Source: Holothuria scabra (Eukaryota > Echinodermata > Holothuroidea > Aspidochirotida > Holothuriidae). Taken from it: a DNA stretch of 64,000 bases. Shown here piece by piece: positions 13,472 to 26,082 of this stretch. The translations under genes and the position numbers were made by a program. Below the pieces are notes generated by a model, which made no database searches, was not told the DNA's origin, and saw nothing but the letters and a program-made list of their open reading frames with translations. Numbering within the stretch: the stretch's first letter is position 1; every line of letters starts with the position of its first letter. The stretch is from positions 6,262,001-6,326,000 of the forward strand of contig CM074179.1 in the NCBI GenBank assembly GCA_037179385.1, written 5' to 3'.

Positions 13472-14302
13472 CTGGCAGCATCTGTGGCTATGAAGGAGCA
13501 CAACATTTAGGGATTTGAAGAAGAGGAATCCTCCCCTGCTATGTTTCAATGAAATTTGTGAGTGAATGACCAGCCTGGCAGGCTTAACATATTAAGGAAA
13601 ATGTCTCGTTGCGCAGTCTGCATGCAACTTTTCCAGAAAAATAAATGATTTCAAATGCAAAATTTCGACACGAGCACATCACACATTCCTATAGCGATTT
13701 CGTATTTCGTATTTAGACCATTGTTAGAGAAGTAAAATCACACTGAATTTTGCTAGATATTTAGAGACTATTGTAGACTACAACAAAACTAGTTTGGGGT
13801 GAGAGTTGATTGCCTTTAAGTTGGGGTAGCCGAACAATTAATATTTATTGACTAATCATTGCACCACCGGTTTTAGTATTTGGCTATTACAGTATCAACG
13901 TAATCTTGAATGCCAGGTACTCTATGTACCTCAGCTAGTTAGATCAAAGGGCAAATGCATTGATTCTTTTCCAAGGCTAGAACTCAGCCTTACTCAGCGT
14001 CAGCAAATTTGGGTAGTTTGATAAACATTTGGGACAGAATATGACTAAAATTGAGTCTTGGTCGAAAGCCTATCTCACCCTACCCATTCAACAGTAAAAC
14101 GTACGCGCCGTTGAAGGTAATTGGAAATCAATACGGCATGCTAACCCATTCAGCCCTTGCAGATGAAACACAACAGGGTAAAAGACAGAATTCTTGCTCT
14201 ATACCAGTTGTTAAATTCACCTAGATCAGAGGGTAAGTGCATTAATTCTTTTCCAAACCTACTAACCTATTACTAAGAAAGAAGGATTTCTTTTCAGTTT
14301 AA

Positions 14303-14590
14303 AGGGCCAAACCTCTCACCCCAAACTACAATTTTGGTAACAGGGTACCGAAATTCTCAAGTGGCTCAGCTCTTTGATTGACAGCTAATTCAAACAATGC
14401 AGAGTGCTAAAGTTTGTATTACACACATGAACAGTACTGAGAGTGTTTTGATTATTTAAATTGAGTTTTTCTATATTCACCCTGAAGCAATAAACTGAGA
14501 TTGTGTCTGGATGAGGATGAATTTCAGACAATTGTGGGAGGGGCTTCAGTAAGAAGGTTAGGAGCTGTTTGGGGTGAGAGAACTGGGCCT
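14303..14590. mobile_element. piggyBac-type MITE, family 1, 288 bp
   Basis: It is flanked by TTAA at 14299-14302 and 14591-14594. The termini are inverted (AGGGCC...ACCTCTCACCCCAAAC against GTTTGGGGTGAGAG...GGGCCT). Matching copies lie at 47128-47427 (same orientation) and 58144-58435 (opposite), each also bounded by TTAA. TTAA target sites are the rule for piggyBac-like elements. It is non-coding. Confidence 0.85.
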
Positions 14591-15537
14591 TTAAATTACA
14601 CAGAAACTAATAATTTGAATTTACTATACAGGGAAAGAGAAGATCGTACTTATTCAACAACAACAACGACGTGCCCTTTTAGACAGTTTTTAGATTTACT
14701 TATAATGTTATTGATAACGTAGATATTTTATTACAATAATAAGTTTACACAAAACGGGGGATGTAATTTTTAATTACAAAATGTATCTAAACACTACGTT
14801 ATTTGTACGATATACCATCATCTTTTGCCACATTTATTAATATTAACTTTCCAGATTACTTCAATTATTTCGTCTTCATGTGTTCTCAAGTTTCTCTCTC
14901 TCTCTGTTGAGTAAAAGATTAAACAACGATGAACTGTGCATTAGAGCAAGAAAAAGCACGATCCTGTCAGTGCAATCGATGCACGACGTCGGTGCAGCCT
15001 GAATGCACCCAGAGGTGACATACTTTTCTTTTTCTTAAGTCCTCCCGACCCTCTAGAAAAGAGCCTTTCGACGAAGCCAGCCCTTAATTACCCAGTTTTT
15101 TTGACAGTAGCATTTATTGTTCAAAAGCCGAAGAAGATATTAAATACCCACATTTAAACAGCACAATCCAAATAATAGAATAGCCAAAGATCTATTACCG
15201 TAAAAATATACCGGAATAACGCACGATCACGTGATCCTACTGGAACAATAGGAGTTGAGGATATTTCAAAGTATGACTAAAAAGTAATAACATTATAAGA
15301 GAACAAAAGAAAGATCATTCAGTGTCACCACTGAATAATTGTTCACGTCAATTGTGCTGGTAAGTGGAAATTTTAAACGATCGGGGTGTTTGTTCTACAA
15401 ATACGAAACGAAAATTACTTCTTGTTAATCCCGCATTGATAGTTTACACTGGTCTTAAGTATGCGTAAATTATTCTGCCCAAGCGAGTAATCTCCGTTAG
15501 CTAATGATTAAATTTAGAAAAACAATGGACGTGTCAT

Positions 15538-15897
15538 TTAGTGGCGTAGCTAGGATTTTAGGCGCCCCGGGCAAGAAACGAAATGGGCGTCCCCCCCCCC
15601 GTCTTCCGGGGAGGGGGGGGGGGGTTATGGATACTTTCAAAACAAAATTCAAAATGGCTATTTCAATAGCATGTTCATCGTAAGGGTGGCGCCAGGATTT
15701 GCCCGACAGGAAGGGGATGGGCAGATGTGCACTGTTTAACAAGAAATTTCCTAACTGGTCGACGATAATCCCTAACCTAAACCCTGACCCGAACAAATAA
15801 TACAATCGATACAATACAATTGCAACACCCAATCAAGAACCACCTCGTTAAACAGTGCACATCTACCCGAGGGGGGGGGGGGCGTTTTTCGGAGCCC
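15538..15897. repeat. hAT-like family fragment with G/C runs
   Basis: It begins GTGGCGTAGCTAGGATTTT, a variant of the hAT-like terminus at 21599 (GGGGCGTAGCCAGGATTTT). It holds two long C and G runs. An inverted repeat around GCACATCT (near 15720-15735 and 15848-15870) brackets the right half. There are no credible proteins; the right boundary is unclear. Confidence 0.45.
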
Positions 15898-16792
15898 CGA
15901 CAGAAGCGACGATTCCCGGTAGGATGTGACTGGCAGCATTTAAAGCGCGCACAGAGTACCGAGTTTTTATTGCTTTACCACTGGAAAAAATAAAAAAGCG
16001 GTGCTTGTTTTGAAAAAGAAAAAATGAAATTTGTCGTTTCAAGTTCGAAATGACCCAAAAATATTGAAGAATCTGCCCACCTTTAAAGGCAAAATCAAAA
16101 ATTATATGTAGGTTACTGGTGTTCGTTTGGGCTTAGGCATGTTACTGTATGCCTACGTTCTAGAGCTATCAGAAGAAATTGGAATTTGGCTTGAAAACTT
16201 TTTACCTTTTATAGATAAAGTTTTGAAAATAAAGAGCTTATATTGGAGACATTTTGGAATGTAATGGAAGCGAATTTGGGTAAAATTGAGATTTTATCAA
16301 GTTATCTGCCTTTCACAGAGCGAAAGTTAGAAGAATTTTGTAGCAAAAATTTTGAACAAATGGTTTTTTTATTTGGGGGAGAATAAAAAATTGAAATCGT
16401 TATAGATCAATATTTGGCTATGTTGTTTTTTAATCTTCCTGAAATATTGGGGGGGGGGGGGCAAAACAATATGTTTTCCCCCAATATTTTCATTGGTGGG
16501 GCAATTGCCACCTGCTTTCCAAGATCGATGCTTCATTTTGTCCAAAAACAGCAACAGTAGAAGAGCTATGGGAGATTCATCATTAAAAAAATTAGGTGAA
16601 AAATTATTCTTGAGCAACTTATAGTCTAGCTGAATTACTATCTGTTGGAAACTTACTTTGCACAGGACTACTGTCAGCTGTCTTATGTGAGTTACAATAT
16701 AATCTAGCACCCCGTGTTCATCGGCAATGCTGCGGAGATTGGGGGAAAGCCCCCACATGTCAATGGGTAGGGTACACAATGTCAAATACCCC
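15898..16792. other. No gene recognised
   Basis: AT-rich sequence with one G run at about 16450. The 141-codon minus-strand frame (16369-16794) is low-complexity and has no family resemblance. Confidence 0.4.
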
Positions 16793-16798
16793 ATTATC

Positions 16799-17753
16799 TA
16801 TGGCACGCCAAAAGGCTCACCAAATATGATGATGTTCTAAAAATACACGTTCATGTACTAAAATTACACGTTCATATACTAAAATTACACGTTCATGTAC
16901 CAAAAATATACGATGATGTACTAACTTCATATGATCATGATGTAAATTTACACCATCATGTACTAAAACCATAAGTTCATCATGAACTTATGGTTTTAGT
17001 ATATGATGATGTTAAATGTTACGTTGTACATGTAAAATCGCACGTTGTACATCTTAAAACACACGTTGTACATGTAAAAAGGTAAGATCATGTTATTATT
17101 GTCTCTTCCGCACGCCATACAGAGTGAGCCTTTCGGCGTACCAGAAGTCCGCCAAAAGGCTCACCGAATTTGATGTAGTAAAAGTACACGTTCATGTACT
17201 AACTGCTTACGATCATGTACAAATTTCATACGTTCATGTACTGATTTCATACGTTCATGTATTGATTTCATACGATCATGTACTGATTTCATACGATCAT
17301 GTACTAAATGTCAGTACATGATCGTATGAAATCAGTACATGAACGTAAGCAAACAGTACGTGAACGTATGAAATCTGTACATGATCGTAAGCAGTTAGTA
17401 CATGAATGTGTACTTTTACTACATCAAATTCGGTGAGCCTTTTGGCGGACTCCTGGTACGCCGAAAGGCTCACTCTGTATGGCGTGCGGAAGAGGCAATA
17501 ATAACATGATGATCTTACGTTTTTACATGTACAACGTGTGTTTTAAGATGTACAACGTGTGATTTTACATGTACAACGTAACATTTAACATGATGAACTT
17601 ATGGTTTTAGTACATGATGGTGTAAATTTACATCATGATCATATGAAGTTAGTACATCATCGTATATTTTTGGTACATGAACGTGTAATTTTAGTACATG
17701 AACGGGTATTTTTAGAACATCATCATATTTGGTGAGCCTTTCGGCGTGCCATA
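16799..17753. mobile_element. Foldback element with 21-bp repeat arms, 955 bp
   Basis: Almost the whole element is one palindrome with its axis near 17309. Outer termini are TATGGCACGCC and its complement, and a perfect 6-bp target duplication ATTATC flanks it (16793-16798, 17754-17759). The arms contain tandem 21-mers around ACGTTCATGTACTGATTTCAT and related words (TACACGTTCATGTACT). A second nested terminus-like block (CGCCAAAAGGCTCACC) lies at about 17151 and 17440. The left arm carries an extra ~60 bp, itself a small palindrome near 16970-17000. It ends 421 bp before the transporter start codon. Confidence 0.9.
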
Positions 17754-18174
17754 ATTATCATCACGCTCAAACGTTGTGATTTTCGACAGTGTCTTGTCTT
17801 TCAACCTTCTTTATTGGTTGGTTTGAAGAATGACGTTGCGCGACGTCAAGACAAAAGGTCGATTGCAGCTTTAGAAGGATTTAAAGAGCTTTCTTCAAAG
17901 AGAAGCTTTTCAAAAGCCTGGGGAAGGGGAGACCTAACTTCACGAGCTTACATTTCCAGTCGCGCTCTGTACCTAGTCGAGAAGTCTTTTGCCGACAGAC
18001 GGAAAAGAATTGACGTTACATTACTGAAAGTATCAGAACTGAAAGAGATTGAAGATTTATGCTGAATTTAACAGAAAAAAGAGCATTTTAGCCTGGCATT
18101 TTGCAGACATCATTCACCTGAATCTCTACGGAAAGAAACATTCCTTTCTCAGTCTTGTATAGTCTCATGGTCTG
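17754..18174 (+). promoter_or_regulatory. Putative 5' flank/UTR of the SLC5 transporter gene
   Basis: The 421 bp between the foldback element and the transporter ATG must hold the 5' UTR or proximal promoter if transcription begins after the element. An inverted CCAAT word (ATTGG) lies near 17812, and a short palindrome GACGTTGCGCGACGTC spans about 17829-17844. No TATA box is evident. An 83-codon open frame here resembles no known family and is more likely UTR than a coding exon. Confidence 0.35.
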
Positions 18175-18732
18175 ATGATGGATATATCGTTTGTTGAATA
18201 CATCGTATTTGGCATTTTCTTCTTCATTTGTCTTTTAATTGGTTTATATTTCGGATGGAAAGATCGAAGAAGTGATTCAAAAGACGAATATTTTGTCGGC
18301 AATCGTAGAATGAACACTGTTGCTGTTGGCTTGTCATTATTTGTCAGTAATTTTACTTCAATCGGATTCATGGCTTTGCCCAACGATACGTACTTCAGAG
18401 GTCCTGGGTTTTGGATGATAGCGTTTGGGGCAACTTTAAGTGTGGCGCCTCTCTGTTTGTTTTTCATTCCTGTATTTAGTAGGTTAGAACTGTCAAATAT
18501 TTACGATTACCTGGAATTACGGTTTGACCGAACTATCAAATATTGTGCAGAAATCGTCCAGGTATTCTTCTTAGTACTTTATATGTCACTTTCAATGTAT
18601 ATACCGGCTCTTACTGTGACGGTTTTCTTTGAAATAAATGTCCAGCTGGCTATCGCGATAGTTGGGGGTATCTGTGTTTCTTACACTGCGATTGGCGGGG
18701 TCAAGGCGATTGTCTGGACCGACGTTTTACAG
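18175..18732 (+). CDS. SLC5A8-like: Sodium-coupled transporter, SLC5A8/12-like, exon 1
   Basis: The exon encodes residues 1-186 of a predicted 591-residue multi-pass plasma-membrane symporter of the SLC5 (sodium/solute symporter) family. The start ATGATGGAT gives a short exterior N-terminus (DISFVEYIVFG) followed at once by a membrane helix, as in the family. Residues 39-75 (EYFVGNRRM...LSLFVSNFTSIGF) match the broken first core helix, and residues 130-186 end in AIGGVKAIVWTDVLQ, the conserved SLC5 segment that is LGGLKAVIWTDVFQ in human SLC5A8. The exon closes in phase 0 at a strong donor, CAG|GTAAGA (18733). Reading continues open for 75 codons into the intron, but the similarity stops exactly at the donor. 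The substrate is inferred to be short-chain monocarboxylates; biotin/pantothenate transport (SLC5A6 branch) cannot be excluded. Confidence 0.9.
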
Positions 18733-19018
18733 GTAAGAGTTCTGGTTGATACTGAGTCCGTAATTAGATTGGGTACAAGATTGGGAGTATGCCAGTGGTG
18801 TCTATCCTTGCAGTCAGTTTCCAAACAAAAGTACCGTAACTGTTTTTTAAAGTTGATGAGAGAGTGTAAACTTCTCATGAATGAGTCTTTTACAATTTTA
18901 TTAATAGGCATCATGATTTGTTTCCGCAATTTATACAAGCTAAACTGTAAAATGTAAGACATACAGAGAGTCAGATATAAATGGCGTTGCTAGCTACACG
19001 GTTCCAAACATAGTCTAT

Positions 19019-19333
19019 GCCCACTCTTACTAAACACTGAGGAGCAGTCAGCTTCTCTGAAAAGTTCCGTGAAAAGAGCGAAAACTCACTCCAAAAAGAG
19101 TGAAAGTCACTCCAAAAGAGCGAGGTTTTACTCTTTACGGAGTGCACCCTTTAAAAAGAGTGACTCCTGATGAAACTCCTTAGAGGGTGACATTCCACTC
19201 TTCTTAGAGTAAATTTCACTCTTTTTAGAGTGGGTTACACTACTCTTGGAGGGAATTAACACTCTAATGGAGTTAATTCACACTTTTTACTCTATTAAAG
19301 AGTGATGTAATTCACTCTTTGGTTTTTAGAGGG
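19019..19333. mobile_element. GAGTG-family foldback element, copy 1
   Basis: Many alternating copies of AGAGTG and CACTCT words spaced ~20-30 bp make two imperfect inverted arms. The right end reads CACTCTTTGGTTTTTAGAGGGC, matching the right end of the copy at 45196-45533 (CTCTTTTGATTTTAGAGGGC). The left arm is more decayed. It is non-coding and lies in the transporter intron. Confidence 0.7.
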
Positions 19334-19756
19334 CGCGCAACCCAGGATCACGTGACTGAATGCTCAACGATTTGCGACCGAAACTTGCAACAATAACTTA
19401 GGCGTGCAAGGTGGATGACAGACTGGTGAATTTATGCCCAAAATGGCCAAAACCTCTAAAACATTGCAACAGTCTATCAAAATTTGACCTCGGAAAAGGT
19501 GTTAAACTGGTCAAATCCAAAACGGGTCAAAAAGCAAAATTTATAAGACCAAGTGGATTTGGTCAAGTTTGGGACGCTGATTCTCAAAATCTAGAGTATA
19601 CCGGTAATATCTGGGCTTTTCTGCGCCATTTTGAAGTTTGAAGTTCGAGGGGCGTCCTCTTTATGTCAAAAACGTTGTTTCATCCATATATTTACGCCAA
19701 ATTTCACACCAGTCATTGACTGATGAGAGATTCGACCCTTTTATGCTGTAAAAGGA

Positions 19757-20197
19757 TGTCTACTGAAAAGTAATGGGAAATATTAATATTCACGTTAATA
19801 TGCAAATTAGATAGGGTCAAAAGACAAATCATAGTGTTAGCAAAAGATTTGAGACATGGGAAATTACATCAAACTAAACTTGCCTAAGTAACACCGGATC
19901 CTCGATGAAGAATATTGACATTGGTGACTTTGGTGACTTTTTTCTTCATGTGCCGTAGTTGCCATAGCAACACAAAATTGTTTTTCTTTACTAAACCCCA
20001 TTCGGTTGTCCTGAATGACAAGGATATTATGTACCTTAAAATCCCAGGTCTCTTTATAAACCAGAAACTTTTTTAAAAGTACCATTTTTAACTGCGGCCT
20101 GTATTTTTAAGTATTGGATACACGATTTGACCTTTGACCTTATCTAATTTGCATATTAATACGGATATTAATATTTCCCAGTGCTTATCAGTAGACA
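19757..20197. mobile_element. Inverted-repeat MITE, 441 bp
   Basis: Termini TGTCTACTGA and TCAGTAGACA are exact complements. The arms continue inward for roughly 60 bp (GGGAAATATTAATATT, ATGCAAATTAGATAGGGTCA against TGACCTTATCTAATTTGCAT). No clear target duplication is seen, so the true ends may lie slightly outside. The interior has no coding potential. Confidence 0.75.
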
Positions 20198-21258
20198 GGG
20201 CCGCCGTGTCTATAGGGTCTCATATTTAGGGAGTGCCATGATCCGAAATTCCGACTGACTGGACGTTTTTACAACTGAATTGAGGAGCCACCAGGCCAGT
20301 TTTGGACAGCATGAATACATGAAGTATGAATACCTGGTGGAATAAGTTTTATAGAGTGCTTTCACGTTACGTCACAATTGGGAAACCACGCCGACTGCCG
20401 GGTCAAAATCAATACTGTCTTAGTGCAACACTCTCACAGCGTGTTAAAAACGAAATAATGTCGTCTCAATAGCGAAACCAGCGAATGTTTCTAGGATCAG
20501 TCAGTATTTTATTTTTCAAGTTAGTACGTGAAAATGTCTCATATTTCCGGTGAGGCTTGCCTCCCCCATGGCGCACCCAATTTTGAAGGTAAAATTTACC
20601 CTTATACAAACCAGTTTCTTGTTAGGATGAGTATAAAGTGGTTGCCGAGGGATGCATGCAGTGGAAATTATTTGGTATTTGGTAGGCTTCCCTGCACCTC
20701 AGCGGTTGGCCCATGCCAACTAACGTATAGTGACAATCATCTCCCCTTGGGCTATAATGAACCTAATGATAGTTATGAAGAATAAGTTTATCTGATTTAA
20801 CAGTGACAGCTTAGTAAGTTTCAAGATGCATGTGAGTTAAGCCTTTCAGTTGTCGACATGTCACCTAGTGCTTCTGTATCAGTCTTGCTGATCAAATATT
20901 GTCCAATATACTGTATCTGAAAGGCGTTATTTACTAGTCAAGGTATGCAATGAGCCTATTTATCATTTTCTATGGCCTGAAAATAACAAATCAAAGTTTG
21001 TTTAACAACATTTTGCATAAAGAGGCTATATCAGAGCATCTGGTTCTGGCTAATTGCATCCAATTTGTCGATATCTTTTAACTGATAGTTTATGTTAACC
21101 AACTCAGTAATCGATGCAGATGAGGAGAGTTGCTTCTTCTTGAAACTCACTCGAGCAAATTGATCATCTGAGATGTAGCAGAAATTTGACATTGTAAGTG
21201 TGGAGTTTAACCAGCACACTGTAGCTATTAAGATACCACACTTTATTTTTTTTTCAAA

Positions 21259-22965
21259 ATGGCGGACAGCTGCTATCTTGGATTTAGGAGTTAAATGATC
21301 GATACCAAAGCTACATCAAGTTTACATTAGTGAATTTGCCATATTAGATGTAGTAAAATCCATACTTTATTCATCACTCCAACTCACCAAGTGCCAGTTA
21401 CATAACATTTTATCATTTCCGAAATGGCGGACAGCCGCCATCTTGGATTTAGGTGTTGGAATGATACCAAAAATAAATCAAGTTTCCACTTAGTGCATTT
21501 ATCATGTTAGATATAGTTGGAATCGACATTTTCGCATCACTCCAGTTGATCTGGTGCCAGTTATATAACATTTTATCATTTTCAAAATGGCGGACAGTCA
21601 GGGGCGTAGCCAGGATTTTCTTGTGGGGAGGGGGGGGGGCAAAGTCGACACATCGTCCCCAATCTTGACCGACAGGACTATCTAAGCGGAGCGCCACCAT
21701 CAGTTGGCGCGATGCGTACAAGAAAGTTTTTGGTTTTAGAAACCCCCCAGATGGCCGGAAACGGCACTTTCCGAGTGTTTTATGCTGCATGTTCCCAGCC
21801 TGGAAATATGGATCTCATTCCTGAAATTTCTCAATGAATGCAAAAAAAAAAAATCAATCTATGAAAAATGTTATGACATGTTTCTAAGTGGAGCTCTACC
21901 TTCGATTGGCGCGGAGCGTGCCAGGAAATTTTTAGCTTTACTAACCCCTAAGATGACCGGAAACGGCACTTCCCGAATGTTCTAAGCAAGAATAACAATA
22001 GCCTATGTAATCATTAAGGACAAAAAGAAAAAAATATAAACTGTAGGGGTTGTAGACCGTATCGGGGATAACCTAAATTGTGTCGAAACTACCTGAAATA
22101 CCCAGCAAAATAGCCAAACTATGCTCCTTGAGTCGCTCACCAACTGACCTATCGCATGTCATACACAAGAGAACAGCAACTCTTCTTTGTTGTATGCGAT
22201 TAAATTTACGACCTCTACATAACCTGTGTACTCTGCCTACTTGTTACTTGGTAAGGTTGACAGGACTTACACTCTCTAGATATGTGGAATGTAACCTTTG
22301 AAAAAACTGGAGTGAATCTACAGCGCGCGTAGCGCGCCGAAAATTTGGGGTTCTTATTAGGGAAATTGTCCCTTGAGAGCAAAAAACAGGTAAACCATCG
22401 GGGAGACTAGTCGCCGTCGGGGACTGCATACTTTATCGTAACGACTAAAAGCCCCCCCCCCCCCCGAAAAACTGTAAGAAATGCCCCCGATTCCCTCCCT
22501 CCTCTTGCCGTTTTTTTATTTATTTATTATTTTTTGGGGGCTCTCCTTAATTTTTTCAACATCGTCCATCGCGTCCCCAAAATTTCTGTGGGGTGCACTC
22601 TGCCCCCTGCCCCCCCGCTGGCTACGCTAGTGCGGAAAGTTGCAGTTTTCTTGGATTAAGGGGTTGGAATGATACCAAAGCTACATCAGGCTTACTCCAG
22701 TGAATTTGTCATGTAAGAAATAGTCAGAATCGGCACTTTATTCATCACTCTAACTCATCTGTGCCAGTAATGTAATATTTGATCATTTCCAGAATTGCGC
22801 TCAGCAGCCACCTTGAATTCAGGTGTTGAAATGATGCCAAAGGTACACCAGGTTTACTCTAGTGCATTTATCATGTTAGAAATAGTTGGGAACGACATCT
22901 TCGGCATCACTCCAGTTAATCTGGCGACAGTTATTTAACATTTTCTCATTTTCAAAATGGCGGCC
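21259..22965. repeat. ~164-bp tandem array interrupted by a transposon
   Basis: Units starting AAAATGGCGGACAGC...CATCTTGGATTTAGG repeat at 21259, 21424 and 21587 (periods 165 and 163 bp), then resume after the inserted element at 22633 for about two more units ending near 22965. Each unit carries ATGATACCAAA, CATCAAGTTTAC, TTATCATGTTAGA, CATCACTCCA and GTGCCAGTTA-ATAACATTTT-TCATTT in the same order. Before insertion this was a five-unit minisatellite-like array. Confidence 0.85.
21599..22632 (+). mobile_element. hAT-like non-autonomous element, 1,034 bp
   Basis: It starts CAGGGGCGTAGCCAGG and ends CTGGCTACGCTAGTG, inverted termini with the CAGGGG-type start common in hAT elements. Near-perfect 8-bp duplications CGGACAGT (21591-21598) and CGGAAAGT (22633-22640) flank it. 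The left ~400 bp contain two tandem copies (near 21680 and 21888) of a segment with hairpins GGAGCGCC...GGCGC and GCCGGAAACGGC. The right ~640 bp match 42069-42690 in inverse orientation. No transposase frame. Confidence 0.87.
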
Positions 22966-24356
22966 GACGGCCATTTTGAATTTTCTATTAAATCCACATT
23001 TTCCGTGCTCCGAATTTGATAGATTTTTGTCCTTTTATTCATTTCATCCAATATTATAGAAAAGCATTGAAAGACCTTTTGTTGAATTTCTTTTGGGGTC
23101 AGGCTATAAATGGACCCGTCTAGACGTCAAGGGGGATAAATGCCCCAAATCTCAGAAAAATCTAAAACTCGGGCAGGAGTTTAGAAAGTATTGGAGCAAA
23201 TCACTTGCAATTAGAAAATTGGCCTGGTTCTTCATAAAACTTCCAGGCGCACTCAAAATCTTAAAACGATATGCCCTAAGAAAAAAACAAAACAAAAAAA
23301 AAAAAAACACGATACTCGCGGTAAAATATTTATGAGAAGTCAACAAGATTCTTAAAATATGCTACACATTCGGGAATGCCTGTTGCTTAAAAGGTACAAT
23401 CATTCTTCTACCTGTTTTTAAATCTTGTCATAAAGTCCGAAATGGCCGATTATTCGAATACTTTCAAATTTTTGCCTTAAGCCGAAACCGCTATCTTCCG
23501 TAAGATTTTCATTGGCAAAAAATAATATAATCTAAAGATAATATAAGAAAGATTTTGCGACACATTCGGGTATTGTGAAAAAAATGTATTAGGAGTAAAA
23601 TAGTCGGAGTTCCGGCAGTCACCTAGACAATTTCATCCATTCAATGCATCTGGAATTTAGCGAAGAGTAAAGTAAGGAGAAGAAGCATATTTTTAACTCC
23701 GTGTAATCGTTTTTTCTTCTGAAAAGAAACAAGGTCATTTCATCCAATGGACTCGGCACATTCTATTTGGTAATTTTCTGATCACTTGGCAAGTAGCTCA
23801 TCTATAATTGCAAACGAAAGCTCAAAATATCTGCTGCTTAGATTCTACTTACGATCCCTAAGATAGCTGGAAATGCTCTTTCCGGCTATTTTAGGGAGCA
23901 TGATTTTTCAGAAGCTCCGCGAAGATATCTTGACGAAAATTAAGTTTGAAATGAACAATTCTGGGAAAACGAAAACTCAAAATAACAGCTGCTTAGATCC
24001 TCCTTATGAGCCTGTAAAAAGCTTGCCTGATAGGCCAAATTTTCCACCTTATGAGCCCGTAGAAAGCTATTACCAGCTGCCTGAGGTGCAAAATTTTCCA
24101 AAAATTTAAGTGCGTTCCACGCCAGCTTGTCGTGGCGCTTCTCTTAAATAGTCACTGCCAGACAAAACAGCAGCATTTCAGAGCAATATAGTCACACGTG
24201 GGTTCTCACCTGGTTACACTTGGTTTTTGCACGTCAAACTGAAGGGCGGAGCTTGCGACGTCAGTGGTGACACTCAATTGCATATCAAATCATTGATGGG
24301 CCCTTCTTGGTTTATTGTTTGCATATTTAGGGAAAGTGACGGTGTCGAGGGTATTC

Positions 24357-24650
24357 CTGTCACTTTGTCTTGGATATAAATTATTTCTTTTGCTACATTT
24401 TGCGTTGTGTGTCAGGCATTTGTCGCTGTTCACACTTTATAATCCTTATTAGGGAAATATAATTGTGTATCGTTTTCAGGCCACTACACTTACGCGAAAA
24501 TTAGAGGAGATCAAGTTTTCTTCATGTATTTTAATTGTTTTTAATCACAAGAATTTCCAAATGGCAAAGAACATTTTGCTCTAGACTGATTTTAATCTTC
24601 GTTCCTAAATTGCGTTCGGATTTAGCAAAGTGTTACAACTGCTCTGGTCC
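24357..24650 (+). repeat. Intronic duplicated segment, copy 1
   Basis: This is aligned with 26390-26720 in the same orientation. Shared anchors in order are CATTTTG-GT-GTGT, GGGAAATATA, CAGGCCACT-CACTTACGCG, AAAATTAGAGGA, TTTTAATTGTT, AATCACAAG and GTGTTACAACTG. The two copies are about 2 kb apart, diverged and non-coding. Confidence 0.75.
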
Positions 24651-26082
24651 AAAATTTCGCAAGAGTTCCAAAGCATGACAGATATTGACCATTACCTACT
24701 TTTTTCCGATCTGCCAACGGCAACTGTGGGAAGAAGGATGAGGCATTGAGAGAGGGCCCCAATTTCAATATGCCATGCATGGGTGGCGTTCAACAATGCA
24801 AGTTTAACTTGGAGTCAACGTGAGGTTCATGTCTACCAGGACGGTGAGCGGCAGAGAGTAAAGTGGATCACTTGAGTTTTTGAAGTCTTGCTAGAGGACA
24901 TTAGTAACTGTAGATATTGTTGTGCATGTAGTTATATGTAATTAGCCATTGGAATTGTTACTACAAAGACTGTTTGTGTAACCAGCCTTGTTACCGTACT
25001 GTTATTGTGTCATTGAAATGGTGGTGTGATAATAGCTGGGTATGTGCTCATTCACTTTACAAAACAATGCATCATGTGCAGTATCAAATAAAATATCTTT
25101 ATCATAGGTGGCGGAAGATTTTTTTATTGGGGGCGCAAGTTTTCGGCAGTTGACATAATGGTGACGCGGAAGGGCGTCCGGTTTTGCGCAAAAAGCATAA
25201 AATCCCATAGGCGCGAGTCCAAGGGCAAAGCACCGGACGCTCAGCGATTTCAGTGATTTGAGGGGCCCCAAAATGGTCGAAAATTATATTCAAATTAAGG
25301 ATTCTAAACAATTAATTTATTTCAAGAGTGGGATGAAATAAGAGAAGAGAATGGAATCGGGGAACACTATGGCATTTCATTAAGAAGAAACATACTTTAC
25401 AGTAATTTTAGGAAGCAAAGCCAAACGGTCGAACCTACTCAAAATTGAACATGTGATTGATAATTTGAGACAGGGGCATTTTTAAGAGTTCCAAAATGTT
25501 TTGGGACATTTTATCAACAGTGAGTTCTTTTTAAAACCCCGAGGAAATGTGCGTGGGGTCCAGGGGTTCGCAACAGGACCCCGGGAAGCTCTGACATTTT
25601 GGGCTTTTAGGGGGCATATTGGAAGCAAAAAAGTACCTTTTGTATGGATATTACTAATAACCCTATAGAGACATTAATACTGGGGAAAATGTGTCATTGG
25701 GGCCAATAAGGGGACTGCGGACTTGCCCCTGGCTCAGTATGTTTAAAAGCGTCTGATTTTAGGAGAAGAAGATAACTTGAAAAACAAAGATAGTTTGCAA
25801 AAAGTTTTGTTTAAATTGTTTGAAGGGCGAAAGTAAACTCTTCTACAGGTTATCGTTAATGTGGGGGTCCAGGTAGCGAGCCACATGAAGCTTTGTAACT
25901 TTTGCACTCGGAAAAGTAATAGCCTTCATTTGGCAAAAAATGATAGCCGAAATCTAATAAAAGTAGCTTAAATTGTTTAATTACTTTTGAAAAATTTATT
26001 TTGCAATATTCAGTTATTGGGGGGTGGGGGAGGGCATGCCCCCCAAAACTCATAAAACCGCTGCCGCCAAAACTTACCATCA

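Noticed and set aside
17124..17321. Frame encoding repeated SYVHVLI
   Set aside because: It is a translation of the 21-bp repeats in the foldback arm.
17814..18065. 83-codon frame just upstream of the transporter
   Set aside because: The transporter already has a complete N-terminus at 18175, and this frame matches nothing. It is probably 5' UTR.
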